Of a stretch of 64,000 nucleotides of DNA, positions 34,301 through 40,765 are shown one piece after another. The stretch covers positions 1 through 64,000 of the forward strand of contig NZ_JAATEJ010000037.1 of the NCBI RefSeq assembly GCF_012034175.1, written 5' to 3'. The translations under genes and the position numbers were made by a program. Source of the DNA: Actinacidiphila epipremni (GTDB lineage: Bacteria; Actinomycetota; Actinomycetes; Streptomycetales; Streptomycetaceae). The notes under the pieces are model-generated. The model was not told the DNA's origin and searched no databases. It was given only the letters and a program-made list of their open reading frames with translations. Position 1 is the stretch's first letter. Each line of letters begins with the position of its first letter.

Positions 34301-35399
34301 GGCCGGCGGGAACGTCACCGGTGGCGGCCCGTACTACTGGGTGGAGCCGTCCCGCTACCACGACCCCGCGCTGTACGGCAGCCACAGCTTCGGCTTCCAC
34401 ACCGAGATCGGCATGCCGGTCGTCTCGACCGCCGAGAGCCTGCGCAACATGGTCGGTGACGCTCCCGAGTGGCCCATCGGCGGCCCGTGGTACTACCACG
34501 ACTGGAGCGAGAACGGTAACCAGGCGCCGCAGCAGTACGTGGCGGCGATCGAGGCCCGGCTCGGCACGGCGACCGGCCTCGACGACCTCGCCCGCAAGGC
34601 GCAGTTCGTCAACTTCGAGAACACCCGGGCGATGTTCGAGGCGTGGAACGCGCACCTGTGGGACGACGCCAGCGGGTTGATGCTGTGGATGTCGCACCCG
34701 GCGTGGCACAGCACCGTGTGGCAGACGTACGACTACGACTTCGACGTCAACGGCACGTATTACGGGGCGCGTTCGGCGTGCGAGCGCTACCACGTGCAGG
34801 CCGGCCCGGCGGACGGCAAGGTGTCGGCGGTCAACCACACGCCGGGTGCGCTCAAGGGGGCGGTCGTCACCGCCGAGGTGTACGACCTGGGCGGCGGGCG
34901 GCTGGCGAAGCAGCGGCGGGCCAGGGTGGACGTCGCGCCGTCCGCCACCGCGGATGCCTTCGCGGTGCCCTTCGACGAGGACCTGCCGGACCTGCACCTG
35001 CTGTGGCTGACGCTCACGTCGGCGGGCGGCGCGGTGCTGTCGCGCAACGTCTACTGGCGCTACCGCGAGCCGTCGGCGATGAAGGCGCTCAACTTGGCCC
35101 GCCGGACGACGCTTTCGCTCTCGTCGTGCCGTACGGCGCACTCCGGCGGGCGCGGGCAGGTCACCGCGACATTGCGCAACTCCGGTTCCGCGGTGGCCGC
35201 GATGGTGCAGCTGTCGCTGCGGGACGAGCGCGGCGAGCGGATCCTGCCGGCGGAGTACGGCGACAACTACGTGTGGCTGCTGCCGGGTGAGTCCCGTACG
35301 GTCACGGCGTCGTGGCCGGCCGCGGCGCTGCGTTCCGGCGGGCGCGCGGTGCTGCGGGCGGAGGGGTACAACACCAAGGCGGTGAGCGCCAAGGGGTGA
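31311..35399 (+). CDS. Tat-exported GH2-family glycosidase with discoidin (F5/8C-like) modules
   Basis: A 1362-residue secreted enzyme. Order: twin-arginine signal (PSRRAVVTAGSSLL), F5/8C-like module (about 50-200), GH2 sugar-binding jelly roll (about 225-420, WWYKRDFALP, GVNHQAEVWLNG), GH2 immunoglobulin-like domain (about 450-570). Then come two tandem F5/8C-like modules (about 580-855), the catalytic barrel (NGVRVLARGGNWGWDEL, MNFTMIRNWVG) and C-terminal beta domains. Acid/base is likely the Glu of WCGANEG (about 969), nucleophile the Glu of HTEIGMP (about 1032). It is closest in recall to exo-glucosaminidase/endo-beta-mannosidase GH2 enzymes; the substrate is not certain. The first ATG of this frame after the operators was chosen, with a weak ribosome site. 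Confidence 0.9.
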   Translation: MARRPDQPQRPSRRAVVTAGSSLLAGFGLSAALPAVASASAPTAPGSAPHAPAAADLAAYRPVHVSSTAYAPTPGEFVVDKVATRGVRGTGWRAADGDPQWVSVDLQAVCEVALVTLTFEAAAGDPVFVPSPTGNWSDGTTGQEILSSYATAFTVETSLDGRSWTSLYRTTSGTGGTVRITPPAPVRARFVRMTATKRSSANPLGLNGFEVHGTGPAHRPAATGWTDWGRHDARPPKLAVAADGTVPLESGWVLTMDDWAEGDGADLSRTGVDTGGWLPAVVPGTVHGALVAQGKLPDPVAGFGNMHAPEALSRHSWWYKRDFALPPGLDTGRGRHVWLEFDGVNHQAEVWLNGAKTGTLTYPFARAAYDVTGHLASGTQALAVKITPMPVPGSPGDKGPAGQSWVDAGAQQMNLNSPTYLASSGWDWMPAVRDRAAGIWNHVRLRSTGHAVIGDPRVDTELPGLPDTSVAEVTIVVPVRNADTADQRVTVTAQFDRVRVSTEVTVPAGASADVVFSPADHPALRLRNPRLWWPNGYGDPVLHDLTLTAAVAGRTSDRRTTRFGIRKFGYEYATPLPFTASADSYVQSVALPEAVQARFVRIKCAERATGWGFSMWALSVVDSAHPDTDLALHGKATASSAADGTDPSAVTDGDAGTRWTSDYADDQWVQIDLGSLRSFDRVDVTWEQAYARTYVVQVSPDGSAWTDAQSVDNTAIPLPFNGGDASLRLESVPATTARYVRLTCGLRNTSWGNSLWTFSVIDSARPGTDLALHAKVAASTEDSSYPASNATDGNPNSRWSSAYEDDQWITVDLGSAQRFDQVAVLWEAAYPKTYVIQSSDDNATWQDLKSVDNTPEALKISVNGVRVLARGGNWGWDELIRRMPVERMDTAVRMHRDMNFTMIRNWVGSSNREEFFAKCDEYGLLVWNDFPNAWGMDPPDHDAYNSLARDTVLRYRIHPSVVVWCGANEGDPPQAIDDGMREAVQAQAPGVLYQNNSAGGNVTGGGPYYWVEPSRYHDPALYGSHSFGFHTEIGMPVVSTAESLRNMVGDAPEWPIGGPWYYHDWSENGNQAPQQYVAAIEARLGTATGLDDLARKAQFVNFENTRAMFEAWNAHLWDDASGLMLWMSHPAWHSTVWQTYDYDFDVNGTYYGARSACERYHVQAGPADGKVSAVNHTPGALKGAVVTAEVYDLGGGRLAKQRRARVDVAPSATADAFAVPFDEDLPDLHLLWLTLTSAGGAVLSRNVYWRYREPSAMKALNLARRTTLSLSSCRTAHSGGRGQVTATLRNSGSAVAAMVQLSLRDERGERILPAEYGDNYVWLLPGESRTVTASWPAAALRSGGRAVLRAEGYNTKAVSAKG

Positions 35400-35415
35400 G
35401 GTCACCCCGGCGGGG

Positions 35416-35448
35416 GGGGGCGGCCGGTCTTGTGCGTCGGCCGCCCCC
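35416..35448 (+). terminator. Intrinsic-type terminator after the GH2 gene
   Basis: GGGGGCGGCCG (35416-35426) pairs perfectly with CGGCCGCCCCC (35438-35448) around an 11-nt loop, followed by TT. It begins 16 bp after the GH2 stop. Confidence 0.65.
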
Positions 35449-35555
35449 TTGCGGTGTCCGGCGGGACTGCCGTCCGCGTCAAGGGAGTTGAACGGGGCGG
35501 TGCCGCGCCGCTAGGGTCGTCGCGGATCGTGAAGTCGTCGTAGGAGGTGAGACCC

Positions 35556-35609
35556 GTGAACGCAGTCACCCATGGGTGCTCCCTCATCCCGCCACGGTCC
35601 GGCGGCTGA
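35556..35609 (+). CDS. 17-residue leader-like ORF with perfect ribosome binding site
   Basis: GTG 35556 follows AGGAGGTGA (35542-35550... ideal anti-16S complement) by 5 nt and reads 17 codons to TGA 35609, one Cys in the middle (THGCSLIPP). It precedes a 10-bp hairpin and then a small protein coupled to an IF-1 paralogue. Such an ideal site on so short a frame suggests a regulatory leader, but codon content cannot prove translation. Confidence 0.4.
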   Translation: MNAVTHGCSLIPPRSGG

Positions 35610-35623
35610 CCTCCGGTGTCGCC

Positions 35624-35650
35624 AGGAGCGCCTGAGATCGAGGCTCTCCT
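35624..35650 (+). promoter_or_regulatory. Hairpin before the small protein/IF-1 pair
   Basis: AGGAGCGCCT (35624-35633) pairs with AGGCTCTCCT (35641-35650) with a single C/T mismatch and a 7-nt loop. It ends directly before the GGAAGGA ribosome site of the next gene. It could sequester or expose that site, or act as an attenuator controlled by the short upstream frame. Confidence 0.4.
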
Positions 35651-35663
35651 GGAAGGAACTCCG

Positions 35664-35834
35664 ATGAGCACTGAGCCTTTCGTTTCCGGCCCGAGCGCGT
35701 CCGCGGTGCGTGTCGCCGAGCAGCGCCGCGGCACCGCCTGGAGCGAGGTCCACGAGTCCGGCACGGCGGCCACCGCCCTCGTCGAGGGCATCGGCGCCCG
35801 CCGGTCCGGCGGCAACCTGGAGCTGGTGCGATGA
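35664..35834 (+). CDS. Small hypothetical protein coupled to IF-1
   Basis: A 56-residue protein I do not recognise. It is hydrophilic with no membrane segment or Cys: N-terminus MSTEPFVSGPSASAVRVAEQ, then RRGTAWSEVHESGTAA and a basic C-terminus. GGAAGGA lies 7 nt upstream of ATG 35664. Its stop overlaps the IF-1 start as ATGA, so the two are translated together. It may assist or regulate the IF-1 paralogue; nothing in the sequence shows how. Confidence 0.6.
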   Translation: MSTEPFVSGPSASAVRVAEQRRGTAWSEVHESGTAATALVEGIGARRSGGNLELVR

Positions 35835-36055
35835 CCAAGCACAAGAACGTCATCGAGGTCGAGGGCAGGGTCGTGGAGTGCCTGCGCAGCGCCATGTTCA
35901 CCGTGGAGCTGGAGAACGGCCACCGGGTCCTCGCCCACATCAGCGGCAAGATGCGCAAGCACTACATTCGCATCAACCTCGAAGACCGCGTCCTGGTCGA
36001 GCTCCCCCCGTACGACCTGACCCGCGGGCGCATCACCTTCCGCTACCGCAACTAG
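35831..36055 (+). CDS. infA: Translation initiation factor IF-1 (paralogue)
   Basis: A 74-residue S1/OB-fold protein of full family length. IEVEGRVVECLRSAMFTVEL, NGHRVLAHISGKMRKHYIRI and ELPPYDLTRGRITFRYR reproduce the IF-1 pattern. It binds the ribosomal A site during initiation. The usual actinomycete infA sits in the ribosomal protein operon beside rpmJ and rpsM, so this isolated gene is probably a second copy. Differences from the usual sequence lie at the N-terminus (TKHKNV) and in HYIRINLEDR. Coupling to a small unknown protein supports a special role, for example under stress. Confidence 0.92.
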   Translation: MTKHKNVIEVEGRVVECLRSAMFTVELENGHRVLAHISGKMRKHYIRINLEDRVLVELPPYDLTRGRITFRYRN

Positions 36056-36064
36056 CCCGTTTCG

Positions 36065-36098
36065 CCCGGCCCCGCCCCCCCCGGGGGGCGGGGCCGGG
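36065..36098. terminator. Bidirectional terminator between infA and marR
   Basis: A 16-bp perfect GC stem (CCCGGCCCCGCCCCCC with its complement) around a 2-nt minimal loop, between two convergent stops at 36055 and 36121. This is the strongest hairpin in the window. Confidence 0.75.
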
Positions 36099-36120
36099 TC
36101 CCGTGGCAGGGGCGGGCCCG

Positions 36121-36543
36121 TCAGTGGGCGGCGAGGCGTTCCATCAGGGCGGCGCTGCGGGCGAGGGTCTCGCGTTCCTCGGGGGTGAGCTCGGTGGCGA
36201 TGGCCTGGGCGAGCCAGCCGGCCCGGCGGCCACGTTCGGCTTCGAGGGCCGCGCGGCCGGCCGCGGAGAGCTCGACCAGGGTCTTGCGGCCGTCGGTGGG
36301 GTGGGCGCGGCGGGCGACGAGGCCCTGCTCCATGAGCAGGCCGACCGCGCGGGCCATGGACTGCGGGCGTACGCGCTGGTCGGCGGCGAGGTCGCTGGTG
36401 GTCATGGCGCCGTCGCGGTCCAGGGTGCCGAGGACGGCGACCTGGCCGAGCGGGATCCGGTCCTCGTGCTTCACGCGCCGGGTGAGCTTCCCCATCGCGG
36501 TACGCAGTTCGGTGGCGACGGTGGCGGGTTCCGGGGTGGGCAT
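36121..36543 (-). CDS. MarR-family transcriptional regulator
   Basis: A 140-residue winged-helix dimer repressor. Features: IPLGQVAVLGTLDRDGAMTTSDLAADQRVRPQSMARAVGLL (HTH), the wing VARRAHPTDGRKTLVELSAAG and C-terminal dimer helices (ELTPEERETLARSAALMERL). It is divergent from the second enolase, with an 11-bp inverted repeat in between, so it probably represses itself and the enolase gene. No ribosome site is visible before ATG 36543 and a TAAAGT lies at 36554-36549, so a leaderless message is possible. Confidence 0.9.
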   Translation of the reverse strand: MPTPEPATVATELRTAMGKLTRRVKHEDRIPLGQVAVLGTLDRDGAMTTSDLAADQRVRPQSMARAVGLLMEQGLVARRAHPTDGRKTLVELSAAGRAALEAERGRRAGWLAQAIATELTPEERETLARSAALMERLAAH

Positions 36544-36599
36544 AGAGCACTTTAACGTCCGCCGGCGGGCGGTTCCGCATGCCGTGACGTGCGTGAATG

Positions 36600-36637
36600 A
36601 ACTGCACAGCGTAAGTGAACAGCAATGCTGTGCAGTT
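36600..36637. promoter_or_regulatory. Inverted-repeat operator between marR and enolase genes
   Basis: AACTGCACAGC (36600-36610) and GCTGTGCAGTT (36627-36637) form a perfect 11-bp inverted repeat. A nested ACAGCA-A-TGCTGT palindrome (36619-36631) overlaps the right arm. The region is divergent between regulator and enolase. The MarR protein at 36121 is the natural candidate to bind; this is inference. Confidence 0.6.
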
Positions 36638-36723
36638 TTGCTGTAGAGTCGGCGGCACCGCGGCACGCGCCAGTGCTGTCGCAGCAGGGCCGCGGCATGC
36701 CAGAACGGGAAGGAACTCCCCTC

Positions 36724-38022
36724 ATGCGCAAGGCAGTCGATGCCACCGCCATCCGCTCCGTCACCGCCCGGGCGGTCCTGGACAGCCGCGGCAACCCCAC
36801 CGTCGAGGCCGACGTCCTGCTCGCCGACGGCTCCTTCGGCACCGCCGCCGTACCGTCGGGCGCCTCCACCGGCGCACGGGAAGCCGTCGAGCTGCGGGAC
36901 GCGGACCCGGCGCGCTGGCACGGCAAGGGCGTGGACCGCGCCGTCGCGCACGTGGCCGGCGAGATCGCGCGGGCGGTCGTGGGCCGCGACGCCGACGACC
37001 AGGCCGGCCTCGACGCCGTGCTCGTCGCGCTCGACGGCACGCCCGACAAGTCCCGGCTCGGCGCCAACGCGCTGCTCGGCGTCTCGCTCGCCACCGCGAA
37101 GGCCGCCGCAGCCGCCCACGGCCAGCCGCTCTACCGCTACCTCGGCGGCGCCGACGCGCGGCTGCTCCCGCTGCCGATGATGAACATCGTCAACGGCGGC
37201 GCCCACGCCGACAACCCGCTGGACTTCCAGGAGTTCATGATCGCGCCGGTGGGCGCGCCGACCTTCGCGGAAGCCGTCCGCATGGGGTCCGAGGTCTTCC
37301 ACACCCTGCGCCGCGACCTGCTGGCGGCCGGGCACTCCACCGGCGTCGGCGACGAGGGCGGCTTCGCACCCGCGCTGCGCACCGCCGAGGAGGCGCTGGA
37401 CTTCGTCCTGGCGGCCGTCGAGCGCACCGGCTACCGCCCCGGCACCGACATCGCCCTGATCATGGACCCGGCGTCCTCGGAGTTCTTCCGGGACGGCGGG
37501 TACGTGTACGCGGGCGAGGGCGTACGGCGTACGCCCGCCGAGCAGGCGGACTACCTCGCCAAGCTGATCGACGCGTACCCGATCGTCTCGATCGAGGACC
37601 CGATGGCCGAGGACGACCTCGACGGCTGGCGCGAGCTGACCGCCCGTGTCGGCGACCGCTGCCAGCTCACCGGCGACGACGTCTTCTGCACGAACGTGGA
37701 CCTGCTGCGGGAGGGGATCCGTACCGGCGTCGGCAACTCGGTCCTGGTGAAGGTGAACCAGATCGGCACGCTGACCGAGGCGCTGGACGCGGTCGGCGCC
37801 GCGCACCGCGCGGGCTGGACGGTCGTGATGTCGCACCGCTCCGGCGAGACGGAGGACACCACGATCGCGGACCTGGCGGTGGCGACGGGCTGCGGCCAGA
37901 TCAAGACCGGCTCGCTGTCCCGCTCGGACCGCACCGCGAAGTACAACCGGCTCATCAGGATCGAGGAGGAGCTGGGCGCCTCGGCGCGGTACGCGGGCGG
38001 GTCGGTGCTGCGCCGCGCCTGA
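36724..38022 (+). CDS. eno: Enolase (second, divergent copy)
   Basis: A 432-residue enolase interconverting 2-phosphoglycerate and phosphoenolpyruvate. Key parts are present: VLDSRGNPTVEADVLL, SGASTGAREAVELRD, NGGAHADNPLDFQEFM, the acid GDEGGFAP, metal ligands in LIMDPASSEF, SIEDPMAEDD and TGDDVFCTN, the base Lys in VLVKVNQIG, and SHRSGETED. It lacks glycolytic neighbours (ftsB/divIC normally follow the housekeeping enolase), so it is likely a paralogue under MarR control. GAAGGA precedes ATG 36724 by about 9 nt. Confidence 0.92.
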   Translation: MRKAVDATAIRSVTARAVLDSRGNPTVEADVLLADGSFGTAAVPSGASTGAREAVELRDADPARWHGKGVDRAVAHVAGEIARAVVGRDADDQAGLDAVLVALDGTPDKSRLGANALLGVSLATAKAAAAAHGQPLYRYLGGADARLLPLPMMNIVNGGAHADNPLDFQEFMIAPVGAPTFAEAVRMGSEVFHTLRRDLLAAGHSTGVGDEGGFAPALRTAEEALDFVLAAVERTGYRPGTDIALIMDPASSEFFRDGGYVYAGEGVRRTPAEQADYLAKLIDAYPIVSIEDPMAEDDLDGWRELTARVGDRCQLTGDDVFCTNVDLLREGIRTGVGNSVLVKVNQIGTLTEALDAVGAAHRAGWTVVMSHRSGETEDTTIADLAVATGCGQIKTGSLSRSDRTAKYNRLIRIEEELGASARYAGGSVLRRA

Positions 38023-38196
38023 TCCCGCGGGCGGCCGGCAGGCGATCACGCCGGGCGCCGCCGGGGCGACACAAGTGGCCGAGTCCGGCGGGGCGTGAGA
38101 TTTTCCCGTCAGGGGGCGGGGTCGCGGCCCGGGGGGCACGGACGTCGTCATGGAGGGACGCGGGATGGGCGCTGCCGCAGGTCCCCGGGGGCCGGC

Positions 38197-38628
38197 ATGA
38201 GCGCGGAGAGCGTCCTGGAGGACGCGCTCCGGGTGATCGTGCCGGTGGTGGAGGCGTGCGGTGCGGCGGTGATCGCCTTCGGGGCGGTGTTCTCGTTCGC
38301 GCGCCTGGTGGTGCGCAGGGCGCGCGGGGCCGGCCCGGAGTCCTTCGTCTCGGTGCGGCTGGACCTGGGCACGTATCTTGCCCTGGGCCTGGAGTTCCAG
38401 CTCGCCTCGGACGTGCTGCGGACGGCGGTGTCGCCGACGTTCGAGCAGATCGGGCAGCTGGCGGCGATCGCGGCGATCAGGACGGCGCTCAACTATTTCC
38501 TGTCCCGCGAGATCGCGGCGGAACGCACCCAGGTCGCCGCCCGTCCCGCGAGCCCGGCACCGGTGCCGGACGCCCCACACGGCGGCGCCAAGGACGACGA
38601 CGCGAAACGGCCACCCGGCCCGACATGA
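38197..38628 (+). CDS. DUF1622 membrane protein
   Basis: A 143-residue protein. Two to three membrane segments are visible (VIVPVVEACGAAVIAFGAVFSF, YLALGLEFQLASDVLRT and QLAAIAAIRTALNYFL). The family signature LALGLEFQLASD...RTALNYFLSREI is clear. The C-terminal 35 residues are Pro/Ala/Lys-rich and probably disordered in the cytoplasm. Function of DUF1622 is unknown. It stands alone on the strand, 175 bp after the enolase gene. Confidence 0.85.
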   Translation: MSAESVLEDALRVIVPVVEACGAAVIAFGAVFSFARLVVRRARGAGPESFVSVRLDLGTYLALGLEFQLASDVLRTAVSPTFEQIGQLAAIAAIRTALNYFLSREIAAERTQVAARPASPAPVPDAPHGGAKDDDAKRPPGPT

Positions 38629-38716
38629 GGCGAGCGCCCGCCGGCTACCCGGCCCGCACCAGGCACACCATGGTCCGGGCCGCCCTCATGCGACCGCGAT
38701 CCCGCCCGGGCGTGGC

Positions 38717-38762
38717 CGTACCGCCGAAGGAGTGAGGGCCATCACCCTTCCGGCGGTACGGG
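38717..38762 (+). terminator. Long hairpin terminator after the DUF1622 gene
   Basis: CCGTACCGCCGAAGG (38717-38731) pairs with CCTT-C-CGGCGGTACGG (38747-38762) with one bulged C, and an inner GTGA/TCAC extends the stem. Confidence 0.55.
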
Positions 38763-38837
38763 CCCGGTCCCGCGGTTCAGGCCAGCTGGTCGGCGACTGC
38801 TGCAGGCGGGCTGGCTGGGTCCTGGCAGGATGCCTGA

Positions 38838-39152
38838 GTGCAGATCTTGAGAGCGGTGGGCTGCGTCGGCCTGCTGGTTGCGCTCGTGGGCTGTGGTGGT
38901 GCCGGTGGCGGTGCCGCGCCCTCGGGCGAAACGAAGAATGTGGAGGTGACGGCTTCGATGGACCCGACTTCGATCTCTGTTCTGGTGACCTTCGTCGGTG
39001 GGCCGGCCGACGGTCGGACGGAGTATCTGACGCTGCCCGAGGCGTCGGGCAAGGTCACGATCGATGGTGTGACCTACTGGAGCAACCCGGGGCCGCCGCC
39101 GGAGGTGAAGGACACTCCCGAGGGCGCGGCCCAGGTGATGCGACCCGTCTGA
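38838..39152 (+). CDS. Small secreted lipoprotein
   Basis: A 104-residue protein with a lipoprotein signal: hydrophobic ILRAVGCVGLLVALVGC with lipobox LVGC near residue 19. The mature part has VLVTFVGGPADGRTEYLTLP and ends with a Pro-rich tail. I do not recognise a family. GGPADG resembles a short motif in many small actinomycete proteins. GTG start at 38838; no strong ribosome site is seen. Codon bias here is weaker than in neighbours, which may point to a recent or lowly expressed gene. Confidence 0.65.
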   Translation: MQILRAVGCVGLLVALVGCGGAGGGAAPSGETKNVEVTASMDPTSISVLVTFVGGPADGRTEYLTLPEASGKVTIDGVTYWSNPGPPPEVKDTPEGAAQVMRPV

Positions 39153-39352
39153 GGCGGGACGAGCGGGAGGCCGTCTTACAGGCGCGTGGTCTCCGGGTGG
39201 ATCATGCGGCGCGAACGGGGACGGGCGGCGGGCAGGTCGTCCTGGGTCTCCGTCGCCTGGGCGGAAGGCGGGACGGCGCCGGGGGTTGTCAGTGGTGGGT
39301 GCCAGACTGGGCGGGTCCGGTGTCGGGGGCGTGTGCCAGGGGGTGGGGGGCG

Positions 39353-40072
39353 GTGGAGCTGGTGATCGAGAGCCGGCCGTCGCAGCTGCCGTACGTCGAG
39401 CGGGTGTGGCGCAGCCGCAGCGCGGAGGCCGGGCGGATGATGTCGGTCGCGACGGCGCATTGGGAGCTGGTCGTCTGGGAGCAGCGCGGTCGGGTGCAGG
39501 CGGCCGTGCTGGGGCCGGAGGCGGCGGCTTCGTGGGCGCCGGTCCCGGCGGACGCCGTCTTCTTCGGGATCAGCTTCGCGCTGGGCACGTCGATGCCGCA
39601 CATCCCGGTCAGCCGGCTCGTCGGCGGCAACGCGGTGATCCCCGACGTGACGCGCCGCTCGCTGTGGCTGAAGGGGTCGGCCTGGCATGTCCCCGGCTAC
39701 GACAACGCCGAGGCGTTCGTGCTGCGGATGGTCCGGGAGGGCATCGTGGACCTGGACCCGGTCGTCCCCGCGGTGCTGGGCGGCGCCGGCGCGGGGGTGT
39801 CCGCGCGTACGTTGCAGCGCCGCTTCGTCGCGGCGACGGGGCTGCCGCAGGGCGCCGTCCGGCAGATCCACCGGGCCCGCCAGGCGGCGGTGCTGCTCCA
39901 GGAGGGGATACCGGCCCAGGAGGTCGTGCACCGGCAAGGGTATTTCGACCAGCCGCATCTGGCCCGGTCGCTGAAGCGGTACGTGGGGCGGACCGCGACC
40001 GAGCTGGCGGCGCCGGACACGCCGGAGCCGCTGTCGCTTCTGTACAAGACCGCGCCCCTGGGGCCTGCCTAG
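39353..40072 (+). CDS. AraC-family transcriptional regulator
   Basis: A 239-residue regulator. The N-terminal part (SRPSQLPYVERVWRSRS, then VATAHWELVVWEQRG) resembles the DUF6597-type sensor of AraC proteins. The C-terminal double HTH has VSARTLQRRFVAATGLPQGAV, then QAAVLLQEGIPAQEVVHRQGYFDQPHLARSLKRYVG. GTG 39353 is the chosen start; others upstream in frame exist without better ribosome sites. It precedes the DHFR-like gene by 91 bp on the same strand and may control it. Confidence 0.85.
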   Translation: MELVIESRPSQLPYVERVWRSRSAEAGRMMSVATAHWELVVWEQRGRVQAAVLGPEAAASWAPVPADAVFFGISFALGTSMPHIPVSRLVGGNAVIPDVTRRSLWLKGSAWHVPGYDNAEAFVLRMVREGIVDLDPVVPAVLGGAGAGVSARTLQRRFVAATGLPQGAVRQIHRARQAAVLLQEGIPAQEVVHRQGYFDQPHLARSLKRYVGRTATELAAPDTPEPLSLLYKTAPLGPA

Positions 40073-40163
40073 GCTTCGGGCACAGCCGACGGGATCGGCC
40101 CGTCCCTGCCGGGGCGGGGCCCAGGTCCCGAGTCCCGAACCCCGGAATCATCGTGGAGAGATC

Positions 40164-40718
40164 ATGCGCAAGGTCGTTTCAGGTCTGTTCGTCTCGCTCG
40201 ACGGCGTCGCCCAGGCGCCGAACGAGTGGCAGTTCGCGTTCGACGAGGAAATGGGTGCGGCGCTGGGGGACACGCTGGAGAAGGCGGACACCATCCTGCT
40301 CGGCAGGGTGACGTTCAGCGAGTGGGCCGGCTACTGGCCGACGGTGACCAGCGGTGAGGACGCCGCCTTCGCGAAGTGGATCAACGAGTCGCCCAAGTAC
40401 GTCGTCTCCTCGACACTGGACAGCGTGGACGACTGGGCGAACAGCACCCTCGTCAAGGGTGACCTGGCCGACGCGGTGGCCGAGCTCAAGGCGGGTGAGG
40501 GCAAGGACATCACCGTCGCGGGCAGCCCCACCCTGGTGCGCTCCCTGCTGGCCGCGGGGCTGCTGGACGAGCTGGTGCTGCTGATCCACCCGGTGGTCGC
40601 CGGCCAGGGACGCCGCAAGCTGTTCGCCGACGACGCGGAGCTGCAGAAGCTGGAGCTGCTGAGCGCCCGGCCGACCAGCAGCGGCGTGATCATCGCGACC
40701 TACCGCCCGGCCGCCTGA
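40164..40718 (+). CDS. Dihydrofolate reductase-family protein (RibD C-terminal-like)
   Basis: A 184-residue NADPH-dependent reductase-like protein. The pattern KVVSGLFVSLDGVAQAPNEW at the start, ILLGRVTFSEWAGYWP in the middle, KYVVSSTL, DITVAGSPTLVRSLLAAGLLDEL and LIHPVVAGQGRRKLF towards the end are characteristic of the YwjB/RibD_C group. Substrates are unknown for most members. Downstream of an AraC regulator. Confidence 0.9.
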   Translation: MRKVVSGLFVSLDGVAQAPNEWQFAFDEEMGAALGDTLEKADTILLGRVTFSEWAGYWPTVTSGEDAAFAKWINESPKYVVSSTLDSVDDWANSTLVKGDLADAVAELKAGEGKDITVAGSPTLVRSLLAAGLLDELVLLIHPVVAGQGRRKLFADDAELQKLELLSARPTSSGVIIATYRPAA

Positions 40719-40725
40719 GCCGGCC

Positions 40726-40742
40726 GCCCGGCGGTGCCGGGC
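40726..40742. terminator. Short GC hairpin between convergent genes
   Basis: GCCCGGC (40726-40732), 3-nt loop, GCCGGGC (40736-40742), between the DHFR-like stop at 40718 and the kinase stop at 40766. It could serve both directions. Confidence 0.5.
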
Positions 40743-40765
40743 CCCGGGTCCCGCGGGGGGTGTGT

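Noticed and set aside
30594..35405. 1603-codon leftward open frame opposite the GH2 gene
   Set aside because: It mirrors the GH2 gene with Arg/Val/Gly/His-rich sequence and no domain; a GC-bias shadow.
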